Shown here in pieces: positions 17,393 to 26,659 of a stretch of DNA of 44,946 nt. Source of the stretch: an uncultured Verrucomicrobiota bacterium (GTDB taxonomy: Bacteria > Verrucomicrobiota > Verrucomicrobiia > Verrucomicrobiales > Verrucomicrobiaceae); assembly GCA_903848465.1 (NCBI GenBank), contig CAINGK010000059.1, positions 1-44,946 on the forward strand. Reading direction: 5' to 3'. Made by a program: the position numbers and the translations under genes. The notes below the pieces were generated by a model that made no database searches, was not told the origin of the DNA, and was given only the letters and a program-made list of their open reading frames with translations. How positions within the stretch are numbered: the stretch's first letter is position 1; each line of letters opens with the position of its first letter.

Positions 17393-18745
17393 TCAGGGGG
17401 CTTTAACGCTGCCTGCATCCTCCTTCGTTTTGCCCATCCCGAAGAAGAAAATGATAGTGGCGGACACCAACGCGGAACAGCACATGTAATACAAGCCCCC
17501 CACATAAGAGCCGGTCATTTTTTCCACCGTGCCCAGCAGAGTGGAGCCAAAGGCACCGCCGAGATTTCCGAGCGAGTTGATGAGTCCAATGCTGCCCGCT
17601 GCTGCCGCTGAGGTGAGGAACATGCTCGGCAGCGCCCAGAAGGCAGGCATGTAGCTCTTGAACCCGGTGAATGCAGCCATGAAGCACAGCACCGTCAGTA
17701 CCAGACTTCCCTGCGTCTGCGGCAGCAGGCCAATGGAAGCGGAGCCCATGACAATCGGTACCACGGCATGCCAACGGCGCTCTTTAAAACGGTCCGAACT
17801 CCAGCCTGCGACAAGCTGACCTACCAACGCCGCTGCTGGCGGTAGGATGATGAGCCACTTCAGCGTATCATCCTTTAAATGATACCAGTCTTTGAGGATG
17901 CTGGTCATAAAGAGCTCCATGCCAATGCTGCCCGTGGTCATGCAAAAATACGCCAGTGCCAAAATCAACACTTTGGGATGACGCAGGGCTTCCAGCACCG
18001 TCATGCGCTTGCCCTTGCTCGTCTGCCCGCGCTCGAACTCCAGTTCAGTTTCCAGCGCGGTCTTCTCCTCCGCCGTGAGCCAAGTAGCCTGCCTGGGCTG
18101 GTCCACCAGCTTGTAAAAGACGACGGCTCCCAGGATCACAGCCGGCAGCGCCCAGAACACATACACCCACTGCCAGCCCACCATGCCCAGGACGGACGGA
18201 TGCGCTGCATCTGCACCAATCTGCAGCAGCTTGAAGGAGAGAAACGGACTCAAGATCTGCGCCAGCGGTGCCGCTACCAGGAAAATGGCCAAGGCGCGTG
18301 CCCGGTCGCGGCTGGGAAACCAGTGAGTCAGATAGACAATCACGCCCGGAAAAAAACCCGCCTCCGCCAATCCCAGCAGAAAGCGTACCGTGTAAAACTG
18401 CCACGGCGTGGACACCGCCGCCGTTAGACCCGCCATCATGCCCCAGGTGACCATGATGCGACAGATCCACTTCCGCGCACTCCAGCGCTCCACCATCAGC
18501 GTACCGGGGATCTCCAGCAGCACGTACCCAATATAAAAAATACCCGCTCCAAAGCCGATCACCGCATTGTCAAAACCCGGCAGATCACGCGTCATCGTCA
18601 GCTTCGCCACCGCCACATTTTGCCGGTCCACATAAGCGATCATGTAGCTGACAAACAGCAGTGGCAGCAGATGCCAGTAGGCTTTACGACGCGCACGATC
18701 AAGCGCCGCAGAATGAGCAGTGGGGTCCGGAAGGATGGATGGCAT
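17393..18745 (-). CDS. MFS transporter, anion:cation symporter (ACS) family
   Basis: The 450-aa protein has twelve predicted helices. ACS-family features include the N-terminal LLPLLFVSYMIAYVDRQNVAVAKL (first helix with YxDR), GYVLLEIPGTLMVER, and the loop RFLLGLAEAGFFPGVIVYLTHWFPSRDRARA. A long central loop (about 220-250) separates the halves. The ACS family carries organic anions such as tartrate, galactonate, glucarate or phthalate. The sugar-acid possibility is interesting given the pentonate-catabolism genes about 11 kb away, but no direct linkage exists. It ends 40 bases upstream of the 113-aa gene. Confidence 0.9.
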   Translation of the reverse strand: MPSILPDPTAHSAALDRARRKAYWHLLPLLFVSYMIAYVDRQNVAVAKLTMTRDLPGFDNAVIGFGAGIFYIGYVLLEIPGTLMVERWSARKWICRIMVTWGMMAGLTAAVSTPWQFYTVRFLLGLAEAGFFPGVIVYLTHWFPSRDRARALAIFLVAAPLAQILSPFLSFKLLQIGADAAHPSVLGMVGWQWVYVFWALPAVILGAVVFYKLVDQPRQATWLTAEEKTALETELEFERGQTSKGKRMTVLEALRHPKVLILALAYFCMTTGSIGMELFMTSILKDWYHLKDDTLKWLIILPPAAALVGQLVAGWSSDRFKERRWHAVVPIVMGSASIGLLPQTQGSLVLTVLCFMAAFTGFKSYMPAFWALPSMFLTSAAAAGSIGLINSLGNLGGAFGSTLLGTVEKMTGSYVGGLYYMCCSALVSATIIFFFGMGKTKEDAGSVKAP

Positions 18746-19157
18746 GAGGTGAATTGGCAGTCTAACCGCCGGAGGGCCTGCGGCTCAAGGATGGAATAAA
18801 GAATCATGCGATTCAGCCAATCCAGCAACAGATGCAGCAGGGCGTAGGAAAAGGGCCAGATCGCCGCCCCACTCAACTGAAAAACGGGAAGGCCTGGCCT
18901 ACGAAGCGAGCCAGACAGACGACCGTAGGGAGCCCGCAGGGAAGCTCAGCGAATCAACACACTGAACACTCGGAAAGTAGCATTCCACCTTGCTCACTCA
19001 AAAGGTGAGGCAGCGGTCATGTGCTTGGTTCTGATTTTTCGTTAGTTCCGCAGACCGCCATCTCTGGTTCTAGGCTCAAGAACACGCCTGTCCCCATTAG
19101 CACCCTGGCAGGGTGCCGTGCTAGGGGCAGCAGGTCCACGTCGCTGTCAGCATCCGC
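18746..19157. other. Gene-free spacer with hairpins
   Basis: This 412-bp stretch holds no convincing gene. A perfect GCACCCT-ggc-AGGGTGC hairpin lies at 19100-19116, and CACCTT/AAGGTG pairing at about 18987-19008. Short overlapping frames here have coding character on neither strand. The hairpin near 19100 is a possible terminator of the small Cys-motif gene that ends at 19158. Confidence 0.5.
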
Positions 19158-19376
19158 TCACTTTGGCTTCACCGAAAACTTGCCCGGGGTCTTGTCGAAT
19201 TTCTCCTTGCACTCGGCCGAGAAGAAAATGACGCGCTTGCCATCAGCCGTTTTGCTGCGGAAAATCAGGCGGGCGTCTTTGTGGCAGACGGGGCATTCCT
19301 TGTTCACCGGCTCTTCGGCGATGCTGTTAAGGGTCAGAGTTGCGGTGACGGCGAGGAGGGTCAGCAGTGTCTTCAT
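19158..19376 (-). CDS. Small exported protein with Cys motifs (YHS-like)
   Basis: The 72-aa product has a signal peptide (MKTLLTLLAVTATLTLNSIA). It continues ECPVCHKDARLIF, giving a CPVC pair at about residues 28-31, and then VIFFSAECKEKFDKTPGKF. The FFSxxCxxKFxxxPxKF pattern is that of YHS-type metal-binding domains, where Cys residues bind a metal. The chain is short but complete. A role in metal handling is inferred only. The next plus-strand gene begins divergently about 120 bases away. Confidence 0.65.
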   Translation of the reverse strand: MKTLLTLLAVTATLTLNSIAEEPVNKECPVCHKDARLIFRSKTADGKRVIFFSAECKEKFDKTPGKFSVKPK

Positions 19377-19498
19377 GGTAAGGAACAAGTGGGTTGAAAG
19401 CAGAGAGAGCCACTATTCAACGCATGAGACTTGATCTGTCACGCATGATTTTCAGCGTGACAGAGAATGCCCCGCCTGCCCTAGTGCGGGAACACGCC

Positions 19499-20017
19499 AT
19501 GGAATCCCCCCCGCCCTCAAAGTCCACTACCATCCTCCAGGTCATCGGCGGCATGTACATCCTCTTTGGCAGCTTCACCCTCGTCAGCATGGTCCAGAAC
19601 TGCCGGGTCTGCTTTGCGCCGCTGGAGGGGCAGACCGGACTCATGGCAGACATGCTGCGCAGCAATCCCGCCTATGCCTCCCTCATGCGCGCGCTCTTTT
19701 TCCCCGGCCTCATTTACGCCGTGCTGCAGTTTGGCTCCGGCGTGGGCCTCCTGCGCCTCAGCCCGTTTGCCCGCAAAGTAGCCCTCGGCATCGCCCTCTA
19801 TGGCATCGCGACAGCACTCTTCACCGCCTGGCTCACGGTCACCTACACACTGCCCTTCACGCTTGCTTACACCCTCCAGCACGTGAAAAATCCCGACATG
19901 ATGGCCTCGGCGCGAAACGTCACCCTGGCCTCTGCCTACATCGGGATCGCGCTCGGACTCCTTTATCCCTTGGCCGCCTTCATCCTGCTCAAACGTTTCA
20001 AGGTCCCCCGCTACTGA
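19499..20017 (+). CDS. Four-helix membrane protein, unknown, upstream of panB
   Basis: From the ATG at 19499 the product is 172 aa. It has helices at about 12-30, 60-80, 88-110 and 143-163, and a CRVC cysteine pair after the first helix. The earlier in-frame Met at 19394 would add 35 polar residues and overlap the divergent regulatory space, so the later start is preferred. It ends 12 bases before panB and likely shares its transcript. I do not recognise the family. Confidence 0.6.
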   Translation: MESPPPSKSTTILQVIGGMYILFGSFTLVSMVQNCRVCFAPLEGQTGLMADMLRSNPAYASLMRALFFPGLIYAVLQFGSGVGLLRLSPFARKVALGIALYGIATALFTAWLTVTYTLPFTLAYTLQHVKNPDMMASARNVTLASAYIGIALGLLYPLAAFILLKRFKVPRY

Positions 20018-20029
20018 TCTCGCCCCTGC

Positions 20030-20794
20030 ATGCTCACCTCCCTCGCCGAACTCCCCCAGCGCAAAGCCCACGGCCCCAAGCTCGCAGTGCTCACGGCCTA
20101 CGACTACCCCACGGCACGCATGCTCGATGAAGCCGGGGTGGACCTCCTCCTCGTGGGAGACTCCCTCGGCATGGTCGTGCTCGGCCTGCCAGACACCACC
20201 GGCGTCACCATGGAAATGATGGCACATCATACCACCGCAGTCTGCCGAGGCGTCAAACGCGCGCCCGTCATTGCGGATCTCCCTTTCTCCAGCTACCACA
20301 CGCCCGAGCAGGCCGTCGCCAATGCCCAGCGTCTGATGGACTGCGGTGCCACCTGCGTAAAGCTCGAAGGCGGCGTCAGCATGCTGCCCCAGGTGCAGGC
20401 CATCATCGCCGCCGGAATTCCCTTCATCGGCCACATCGGCATGCTGCCGCAGAGCGTGAAGGAAGAAGGCGGCTACAAAAAGAAAGGCAAGACCGCCGAA
20501 TCCATCGACCACCTGCTTGCCGACGCTCAAGCCCTCGACCAAGCCGGAGCCGTGGCCATCGTGCTGGAGAGCATCGTACCCACAGTCGCCACGCAGATCA
20601 CGAGCCTGATCAAAGCCAGCACCATCGGTATCGGTGCAGGCCCCGGCACAGACGGCCAAGTCCTCGTGACCCCCGACCTCCTCGGCAGCTTCCCCTGGTT
20701 CCGCCCCCCTTTCGCCAAAGCCCGCGCCGACGTGGCTGGCGAAACCCTGCGCGCCGTGCGCGAATACATGGCGGAAGTCAGGACCGCAGACTGA
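20030..20794 (+). CDS. panB: 3-methyl-2-oxobutanoate hydroxymethyltransferase
   Basis: The 254-aa enzyme transfers a hydroxymethyl group from methylenetetrahydrofolate to ketoisovalerate to give ketopantoate, the first committed step of pantothenate and CoA synthesis. It shows the KPHMT hallmarks LTAYDYPTARMLDEAGVD, LLVGDSLGMVVLG with the Mg-binding Asp, GATCVKLEGG, HIGMLPQSV, the catalytic VLESIVP segment, and IGIGAGPGTDGQVLV. Length matches the family. panC is not in this window. The coding sequence begins 12 bases after the membrane-protein stop, suggesting an operon. Confidence 0.97.
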   Translation: MLTSLAELPQRKAHGPKLAVLTAYDYPTARMLDEAGVDLLLVGDSLGMVVLGLPDTTGVTMEMMAHHTTAVCRGVKRAPVIADLPFSSYHTPEQAVANAQRLMDCGATCVKLEGGVSMLPQVQAIIAAGIPFIGHIGMLPQSVKEEGGYKKKGKTAESIDHLLADAQALDQAGAVAIVLESIVPTVATQITSLIKASTIGIGAGPGTDGQVLVTPDLLGSFPWFRPPFAKARADVAGETLRAVREYMAEVRTAD

Positions 20795-20818
20795 AGAAAG
20801 CCCCCAGCCGTTTCACCG

Positions 20819-21892
20819 CTAAGGCGTGACGTTCAGGCGCACAAAATGGGCCGTAGGGCCATCCTCAAGCGCGGGTAGCAGACGGAAAGTCACCACTTCG
20901 GAAACGCCGTCCCCGGTGGCGTTGGCGGCACCTACCTGCTGCAGGTTTTGCGCCGCCACGGCGGACCAGGAACTCAGGTTTGTGGAGCTTTGAATGACGT
21001 AAGTCATCGTGCCCGGAACGATGCGCCGACGATAGGTGTAGGTGAAGTAGTGCTTGCCATCAGTGGCATTGAGGGTGTTGCCCAGCGTGGGCAGGGTGTT
21101 ACTGTTATTCGCGCCGGTTGGGTTCGAGTTGAAGGCGTATTCCAGCAGATTGGGGATGCCATCTCCATCCGTATCCGCCGTCAGGTCGGTGGTAGAGAGA
21201 TTGTTGGCAGCCGCCCAATCCAGGAAGGAAACGTAGCGACTGATGTTCAGCGTGTACGTTTGGCTCGTCGTTCCGTCCTGAGCCGTCACGACGATGCTGA
21301 CCGTGGCAGTGCTGCCACTGAACGCGATGGAGGCACTGGCTGCGCCGGAGGTCACGGCAGTGCCGCTGACCGTGATGCCCGCCAGGCTGCTGGACGCAGT
21401 GGGAGTTACGGTAAACGAGCTGGTGGCGTTCGGCATGAGCACCGCATAGGTCGGCACGCTGCCGCTAAACACGGGTGACAGGGTGCCACTGCTCAGAGTC
21501 AGGCCAGCCAGGTTTGCATTGGTGTCAGGCGTGGTGAAGGTCATGTCCGCACCGTTCACCGTGCTGGAGCTACCCGTGCCATTGACACGGAAATGGTAGG
21601 TCGTCGCAGGAGTCAGCCCCGTCAGCGCCACGCTCACAGCGGTGCTGGTGCTGCCTGTCACGGTAGCGGGAGTCCCGGCCACATTCGTGCCATAGGTGGT
21701 GTCCAAGCCGTAGTCAAAGGACACTGCGGCGCTGCCACCATTAGCGTTGATCGTGCCATTCAAGACCGCCGTGGTCCCAGTGATAGCGGTGGCCGCGAGC
21801 GTCGTCGCAGCAACAGGTGCAGGCGTGGTAAACGTCATGTCAGCACCGTTCGCAGGGGCAGCTCCTCCTGAGCTATTGACACGGAAGTGGTA
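20819..21892 (-). pseudogene. Large surface/secreted protein, C-terminal remnant
   Basis: The reading frame is open past the ATG at 21838 up to about 21922, but with no usable start or signal peptide. Coding similarity begins abruptly at 21892 with YHFRVN, which matches an internal copy of the same repeat (YHFRVNGTG...NGADMTFTTP). From there it encodes fibronectin-III-like beta repeats, a cadherin-like beta-sandwich unit (LAGLTLSSGTLSPVFSG to TYTLNISR) and the verrucomicrobial ending with DTDGDGIPNLLEYAFNSNP. Intact relatives are usually very long extracellular proteins. Most of the 5' end is missing, so I call this a remnant; a short expressed product cannot be excluded. Confidence 0.7.
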
Positions 21893-22058
21893 ATATCCCC
21901 CGAAAAACCTTGCCTTAAGCGCTTATCATATCAAACCGACACAATAATCTCAAAATCATGGACTTAGCCTTGAATTTAATTAGTCTAATTATGCAATCAA
22001 ATCACCAATATTGCCGCACGTTATTGCAAGCCAAAGACCGACTGCTCCCCTGCCCTGG
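21893..22058. other. AT-rich spacer with palindromes
   Basis: Composition changes sharply from GC-rich to AT-rich at 21893. The spacer contains a perfect palindrome TAAGCGCTTA at 21916-21925 and TAATTAG-t-CTAATTA at 21977-21991. It separates the surface-protein remnant from the DUF3500 stop. It may mark a recombination junction; the palindromes could be operators or terminators. Confidence 0.5.
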
Positions 22059-23039
22059 CTACACAGGAAGATGGAAGTACCCGTGGATGTGGGGATAGCC
22101 ACGGAAGTACCAGACAAACTCAGGGCTTTCGATCTGCCAGGTGTCCCAGACTTTGTCGGCACCGATGTCGTAGGCTCCACCGTAGCAGGAGACAAAGACA
22201 CGCTCCACGAGCTTTTTGTCCTCAATGGTCTTCATGGTGGCGGCGACATCCTCTGGACGGAAGCAGACCAGCATGCGGCGCATGGTGTCGAGGAGCTTGG
22301 CCTGCTGGTCTTTGCTGAGATCTGCGCCGCAGAGTCCAGGGAGGTCGGTCTTGCGTTTCTCGATGACCTTTGCAGGGCTCTCGGGCCGGGGTTCGCGACC
22401 GACGAGGATTTTTTCCTGCTGCTTGCCGTCGAGAGCATGGACGAATTCGTTGAAGATGAGGCCCTGATACCAGAAGGGATTGCCCTCATGGTCCTTGGAT
22501 TCGCGGAAAGCTTTGGCAAAATTGCCATAGAAGATGGGCCGTCCGCCAAAGCCGAGGCCCTGGTCGGTGTGGGCCTGGCAGCGTCGGGTGACGTGATGGC
22601 CGGTGTAGATGAATTCAAAGTCGGCAGCCGCAGGGGTGCCAAAAAAGCCCACCGAGGGGGTGTTTTTGATGTTGCCCATCAGATCCTTCTGCACCTGCCA
22701 GTTCATCTTTTCGCGATAATCGGGATGGTGCAGGGATTCGAAGATCTGCCGCACGAGGTCCTGCTGATCCTTGGTGTAGAAAGTATTCAGGCGTTGCTCG
22801 GGGCAGATGTACCACCAATTGCTCACGAAGCCACGCTGCGGGTGGTCGAGCGGGAGGACGATCTTCGCACGCTGCTCCTCGCTGAGGCTCTTGTAGAACT
22901 GAGTGGCCAGGGAGTCCTTGCCAGCCGGTGCGGCACGCAAAGCGGGAAAGGCGGTGAACGCCGCAGTGGCACCCAAGGCACGCAGGATCTCGCGGCGACT
23001 GACGGACATCCGGTCAAAGGGGGGGCTGAGCGTATTCAT
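22059..23039 (-). CDS. DUF3500 family protein, Tat-exported
   Basis: The 326-aa protein carries a twin-arginine leader (SVSRREILRALGATAAFTAFPALRA, from the Met at 23009). The body has the DUF3500 pattern: LSEEQRAKIVLPLDHPQRGFVSNWWY, then DFEFIYTGHHVTRRC with paired histidines, GPIFYG-like GGRPIFYG, and a C-terminal YDIGADKVWDTWQIESPEFVWYFRGYPHIHGYFHLPV. DUF3500 proteins are found in planctomycetes, Verrucomicrobiota and Bacteroidota, usually exported. No biochemical function is established. The start may be 23039 or 23009; the twin-arginine site favours the latter. Confidence 0.88.
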   Translation of the reverse strand: MNTLSPPFDRMSVSRREILRALGATAAFTAFPALRAAPAGKDSLATQFYKSLSEEQRAKIVLPLDHPQRGFVSNWWYICPEQRLNTFYTKDQQDLVRQIFESLHHPDYREKMNWQVQKDLMGNIKNTPSVGFFGTPAAADFEFIYTGHHVTRRCQAHTDQGLGFGGRPIFYGNFAKAFRESKDHEGNPFWYQGLIFNEFVHALDGKQQEKILVGREPRPESPAKVIEKRKTDLPGLCGADLSKDQQAKLLDTMRRMLVCFRPEDVAATMKTIEDKKLVERVFVSCYGGAYDIGADKVWDTWQIESPEFVWYFRGYPHIHGYFHLPV

Positions 23040-23266
23040 GTGTGCATCTTCTCAGAAGCTGCTGAAAAAGACCAGCAGGAATTGAGGGAAGGACTCAAGC
23101 CACTGGAGGTAGAGATTCGTCACTCCTAGCGCAGCTACGCAAGCCTCCAACTTCATGCGCAAGCCATGCCCACCCAGGGGCCTCAAGATCAAACACCTTG
23201 CTATATCCCCTATTGATGAGACTATGACCGCCCCCAAATACCCCGGGGGACACGTTTTGTTTTTTT

Positions 23267-25756
23267 ATGAGTACCCACACCTTCCCTGAACTGGGAATCG
23301 CCCCCGAGCTTCTTGAAGCCGTTAAATCTCTTGGCTTTGAGCAGCCCTCACCCATCCAGGCTGAAGCCATTCCTGTGGCACTCACCGGACGTGACGTCGT
23401 GGGACAGAGCCAGACCGGTTCCGGCAAAACCATGGCCTTCGGCATTCCTGTGGTGCAGGGCGTCGATGGCTCCAAGCGCGCAGTGCAGGCTCTCATTCTC
23501 TGCCCCACCCGCGAGCTGGCCATGCAGGTCTGCGCGGAGATCCACAAGCTGGCCTCCTTTAAGGAAGGCGTGCGCGCCACGCCAGTGTACGGCGGTGCTT
23601 CCTATGACCGCCAGATCCGTGCTTTGCAGAGCGGCTCCCAGATCGTCGTCGGCACCCCCGGCCGTATTCTTGACTTCATGGAGCGCGGGCTGCTGAAGTT
23701 CGACGCCCTCAAGACGCTCGTCTTTGATGAAGCGGATGAAATGCTCGACATGGGCTTCAGCGACGACATCGACCGCCTCATGGCCGCCGTGCCGAAAGAG
23801 CGCCAGACCATCTTCTTCTCCGCCACCTTTGAGCCGCGCATCCGCCGCCTGGTGGAAAACTACACGACCAACGCCGCGACCATCACCATTCAGCAGAAGG
23901 CGCTGACCGTGGCCACTGTGGAGCAGCGCTACTACGAAGTGCAGGGCCGCTCCAAGCTGGAAGTGCTCTGCCGCGTGATCGACATCGAGGCCCCGCGCCT
24001 CACTATCGTGTTCGCTAATACCAAGCGTGCTGTGGATGACGCCACCGACGCCCTCGTGGCCCGTGGCTACGCCGCCGACCGCCTGCATGGCGACATCAAT
24101 CAGACGATGCGCGAGCGCGTGATGCGCAACTTCCGCAGCGGCAACGTCGAAGTGCTCGTGGCTACGGACGTGGCTGCCCGTGGCCTGGACGTGAACGACA
24201 TTGATCTCATCGTCAATCTTGAGCTGCCGTATGACGCGGAAGACTACGTACACCGCATCGGCCGCACCGGTCGTGCAGGGCGCAGCGGCAAGGCCTTCAG
24301 CCTCGTGGCAGGTCGTGAAATTTATCTGATGCAGCGCATCCAGCGCTTCATCAACATCCGCGTGGAGCGCGCCAAGGTGCCCTCCCAGGAAGAACTGGAA
24401 GCCACCCGCGTGGACAAGACCTTCGACAAGGTCAAAGCCGTGCTGGAAGGTGCCAACTACGCCAACCACGAGCACAGCATCCAGCGCCTGCTGGACATCG
24501 GCTTCTCCCCCACAGAGATCGCCAGCGCGCTCATGGACCTGCTCATGAAAGACCAGGTGCGTGAGACCGAGCAGATCGTGGAAGATCGCACCGGACGGAA
24601 GAACGACGCCCCGCAGCGCGACTTCAAGCCCCGCGCCCCGGCAGCCGCTCCCGCGCCGCGCCCCACGCCGCAGCCCGCTCCCGCTCCGCAGCAGGCAGCC
24701 CCTGCCCCGGTTGCAGCCGTGACGGAAGGCTCCGAAGCCCCAGCGCCTGCCACTGAAGGCACGGAAGCTCCAGCTCCCGCAGCCGTTTCTGCGGAAGGCT
24801 CCGCACCCGTGGAAAACAACAGCGCAGAATACGCGGCCCCTACCCCAGCCGCGCCAGCCCAGCGCGAGGAGTCCAGCCACGAAGAGGACGCCGGTCCCAC
24901 GAACCATCAGGCAGCGGCCCCAGCGGTGCGCCCGGCCAAGTTTGACAACGAATTCGAAAGCGACCACGAGGAAGAACGCGTGCCGCGCAAGCAGAGCAGC
25001 TACGTGCAGAAAGGCCCGCGCTCCGGCATGGTGCGTCTGTTCATCAACGTGGGCGGCATGGATCAGGTGCGTCCCCAGGACATCGCTGGCATGCTCTACA
25101 ACACCATTCAAGATCTGACCCCCGGCAGCATCGGCGCCATCGACGTGCTGGAGAAATGCAGCTTCGTCGAAATCCCCGGAGACTCCGTGGAAGCCGTGCT
25201 CGAAGGCGTCAAAGGCGCGCAACTGCGCGGTCGTGACGTGCGCATGGACCATGCGGACCGTCCGGACGACATCAGCGGCATCCGCCCCAAGCGCTTCGGC
25301 GGTGGCGGCGGCTTCATCAAGAAACCCGGCTTCGGCGGCGGTGGCGGCGGCTTTAACGGCGGCTTTAATAAAGGCGGCTACGGTGGTGGTGGTGGCGGCG
25401 GCGGCTTCAACAAAGGCGGCTACGGCGGTGGTGGTGGCGGCGGCTTCAACAAAGGCGGCGGCCCAGGCACTGTCTTCAAAGGCTACGGCGGCGGAGCTGG
25501 TGGCGGCGGCGGATACCAAGGTGGCGGCGGCGGCGGCTTCAAAAAGCCCGGCTTTGGCAGCAAACCCTGGCAGCAGCGTGAGGGCGAAGGCCCAAGTCCC
25601 GGTTACGGTGGCGGTGGTGGTGACGACGGCCCACGCCGCGAAGACGCAGGCGGTGGTGCTGGTGGTGGCTTCGGCGGCCCACCCAAGCGCCCCTTCGGTG
25701 GTGGCGGCGGCAACCGCTTCGGCGGCGGTGGCGGCGGCTTCAAGAAGAAGTGGTAA
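23267..25756 (+). CDS. DEAD-box RNA helicase with DbpA-type domain and Gly-rich tail
   Basis: The 829-aa protein has a Q motif (FEQPSPIQAEAIP), Walker A SQTGSGKT at 48-55, DEAD at 154-157, SAT at 185-187, then helicase domain 2 ending with HRIGRTGRAGRSG (about 340-352). An Ala/Pro-rich disordered linker (about 455-560) leads to a DbpA/CsdA RNA-binding domain (VRLFINVGGMDQVRP to LRGRDVRMDHAD, about 588-662). The last 150 residues are almost pure Gly with Phe, Lys and Asn, an RGG/FGG-like tail that could bind RNA and promote condensation. Such helicases act in ribosome assembly, RNA decay and cold adaptation. The start codon follows a T-run with no Shine-Dalgarno. Confidence 0.95.
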   Translation: MSTHTFPELGIAPELLEAVKSLGFEQPSPIQAEAIPVALTGRDVVGQSQTGSGKTMAFGIPVVQGVDGSKRAVQALILCPTRELAMQVCAEIHKLASFKEGVRATPVYGGASYDRQIRALQSGSQIVVGTPGRILDFMERGLLKFDALKTLVFDEADEMLDMGFSDDIDRLMAAVPKERQTIFFSATFEPRIRRLVENYTTNAATITIQQKALTVATVEQRYYEVQGRSKLEVLCRVIDIEAPRLTIVFANTKRAVDDATDALVARGYAADRLHGDINQTMRERVMRNFRSGNVEVLVATDVAARGLDVNDIDLIVNLELPYDAEDYVHRIGRTGRAGRSGKAFSLVAGREIYLMQRIQRFINIRVERAKVPSQEELEATRVDKTFDKVKAVLEGANYANHEHSIQRLLDIGFSPTEIASALMDLLMKDQVRETEQIVEDRTGRKNDAPQRDFKPRAPAAAPAPRPTPQPAPAPQQAAPAPVAAVTEGSEAPAPATEGTEAPAPAAVSAEGSAPVENNSAEYAAPTPAAPAQREESSHEEDAGPTNHQAAAPAVRPAKFDNEFESDHEEERVPRKQSSYVQKGPRSGMVRLFINVGGMDQVRPQDIAGMLYNTIQDLTPGSIGAIDVLEKCSFVEIPGDSVEAVLEGVKGAQLRGRDVRMDHADRPDDISGIRPKRFGGGGGFIKKPGFGGGGGGFNGGFNKGGYGGGGGGGGFNKGGYGGGGGGGFNKGGGPGTVFKGYGGGAGGGGGYQGGGGGGFKKPGFGSKPWQQREGEGPSPGYGGGGGDDGPRREDAGGGAGGGFGGPPKRPFGGGGGNRFGGGGGGFKKKW

Positions 25757-25776
25757 GCACGGACAGCCCCCAGTCA

Positions 25777-25805
25777 GAGCGATAGGGCGCTTACCTCTAT
25801 CGCTC
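25777..25805. terminator. Bidirectional hairpin terminator candidate
   Basis: GAGCGATAG at 25777-25785 pairs perfectly with CTATCGCTC at 25797-25805 around an 11-base loop. It lies between the helicase stop and the convergent exported-protein stop at 25810, exactly where a shared terminator would be expected. There is no strong T-run. Confidence 0.55.
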
Positions 25806-25809
25806 CGCT

Positions 25810-26451
25810 TCAGGCCTCTGTTCGCTTCTGTTCCTCAATCCATTCACGCGACACCGTGGGTTTGAACTCAAACCCAGGCAGGTGACGATCAATGACTGCA
25901 AACAGCGAACTCGCCAGCGCGAGCACCACCTCGGTATTTCCCTGGCTCTGGAAGTAGCCCACCGAGAGGTTGTAGGCATTGATTTTTTCCTTCAGCTTAT
26001 CCAGCGCTGCATCTCGCTGCTTGGTCGCCCTGCCACGGATGTCCGCCACCTCTTTGCGATACATCACCGCAAGTTGCGGATTCGGCCCGGAAAGCCCACT
26101 GCCCACCGTCTCAGCACGCACAGCCAGTTTTTCCTTGGCCAGAGCCTGCCGCTCAGCCTTGGCTAGAGCGTTCTCTGCCGTAGCGAGTTCCATTTCCTTT
26201 TGAAAGAGGTCTGAGAAAATAAACACCAGCGCATCGACGGCGCGCTTGGCCATGCCTTCTTTTTTTTCGGCAAACGACTTGAGCCGTTTCACGCTTTCCA
26301 GCGCATCCGTCACAGCGGGCTGCTGAGCCATCCGCAAGGGGCGCAGGCAGAGTACGAGCTCAGGCGAGAGCAAGGGGTCTGCCGCTTGATCCGGTGCAGC
26401 GTATGAGACGGCGGTCCCCAGCACCAGCAGGAAAAGGAGAGAGGCTTTCAT
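25810..26451 (-). CDS. Exported coiled-coil-like protein, unknown
   Basis: From the ATG at 26451 the 213-aa product has a signal peptide (MKASLLFLLVLGTAVSYA). A helical, Lys/Ala/Glu-rich body follows, with a long stretch likely to form a coiled coil (about 60-110), then a region with repeated charged helices ending FKPTVSREWIEEQKR. A second in-frame Met at 26457 is also possible. I do not recognise a family. It is convergent with the helicase and divergent from the TPR-AAA gene. Confidence 0.6.
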   Translation of the reverse strand: MKASLLFLLVLGTAVSYAAPDQAADPLLSPELVLCLRPLRMAQQPAVTDALESVKRLKSFAEKKEGMAKRAVDALVFIFSDLFQKEMELATAENALAKAERQALAKEKLAVRAETVGSGLSGPNPQLAVMYRKEVADIRGRATKQRDAALDKLKEKINAYNLSVGYFQSQGNTEVVLALASSLFAVIDRHLPGFEFKPTVSREWIEEQKRTEA

Positions 26452-26565
26452 TGTCATCACAGGCAATAACCTCATTTACCATGCTTCGTAGCGCACAAAT
26501 GACAAGCTTGATCCAAAGGCCGCTCCTCTGCGTATCTTTTTCGGGGCATCACAAACAACCTAAAT

Positions 26566-26608
26566 GCACAGAGCTGCACCAAGAAATCATTGGCGGCACG
26601 CTCTGTGC
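26566..26608. promoter_or_regulatory. Inverted repeat in the leader of the TPR-AAA gene
   Basis: GCACAGAGC at 26566-26574 pairs perfectly with GCTCTGTGC at 26600-26608, about 50 bases before the ATG of the AAA gene. The hairpin would lie in the 5' leader or be an operator. No assay-type evidence is visible in sequence. Confidence 0.35.
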
Positions 26609-26659
26609 GCTCTTAAATCTCAGCAGGATCGCCTTCGCGGCTGTCTCACCCTTACAATC

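Noticed and set aside
23052..23237. 61-codon frame upstream of the DEAD-box gene
   Set aside because: It lies in the divergent spacer, has no recognisable motif, and its ending is explained by DNA composition.
23348..25519. A 723-codon minus-strand frame opposite the DEAD-box helicase
   Set aside because: Composition is Ala/Val/His-rich with no domain; it mirrors the repetitive codons of the Gly-rich tail.
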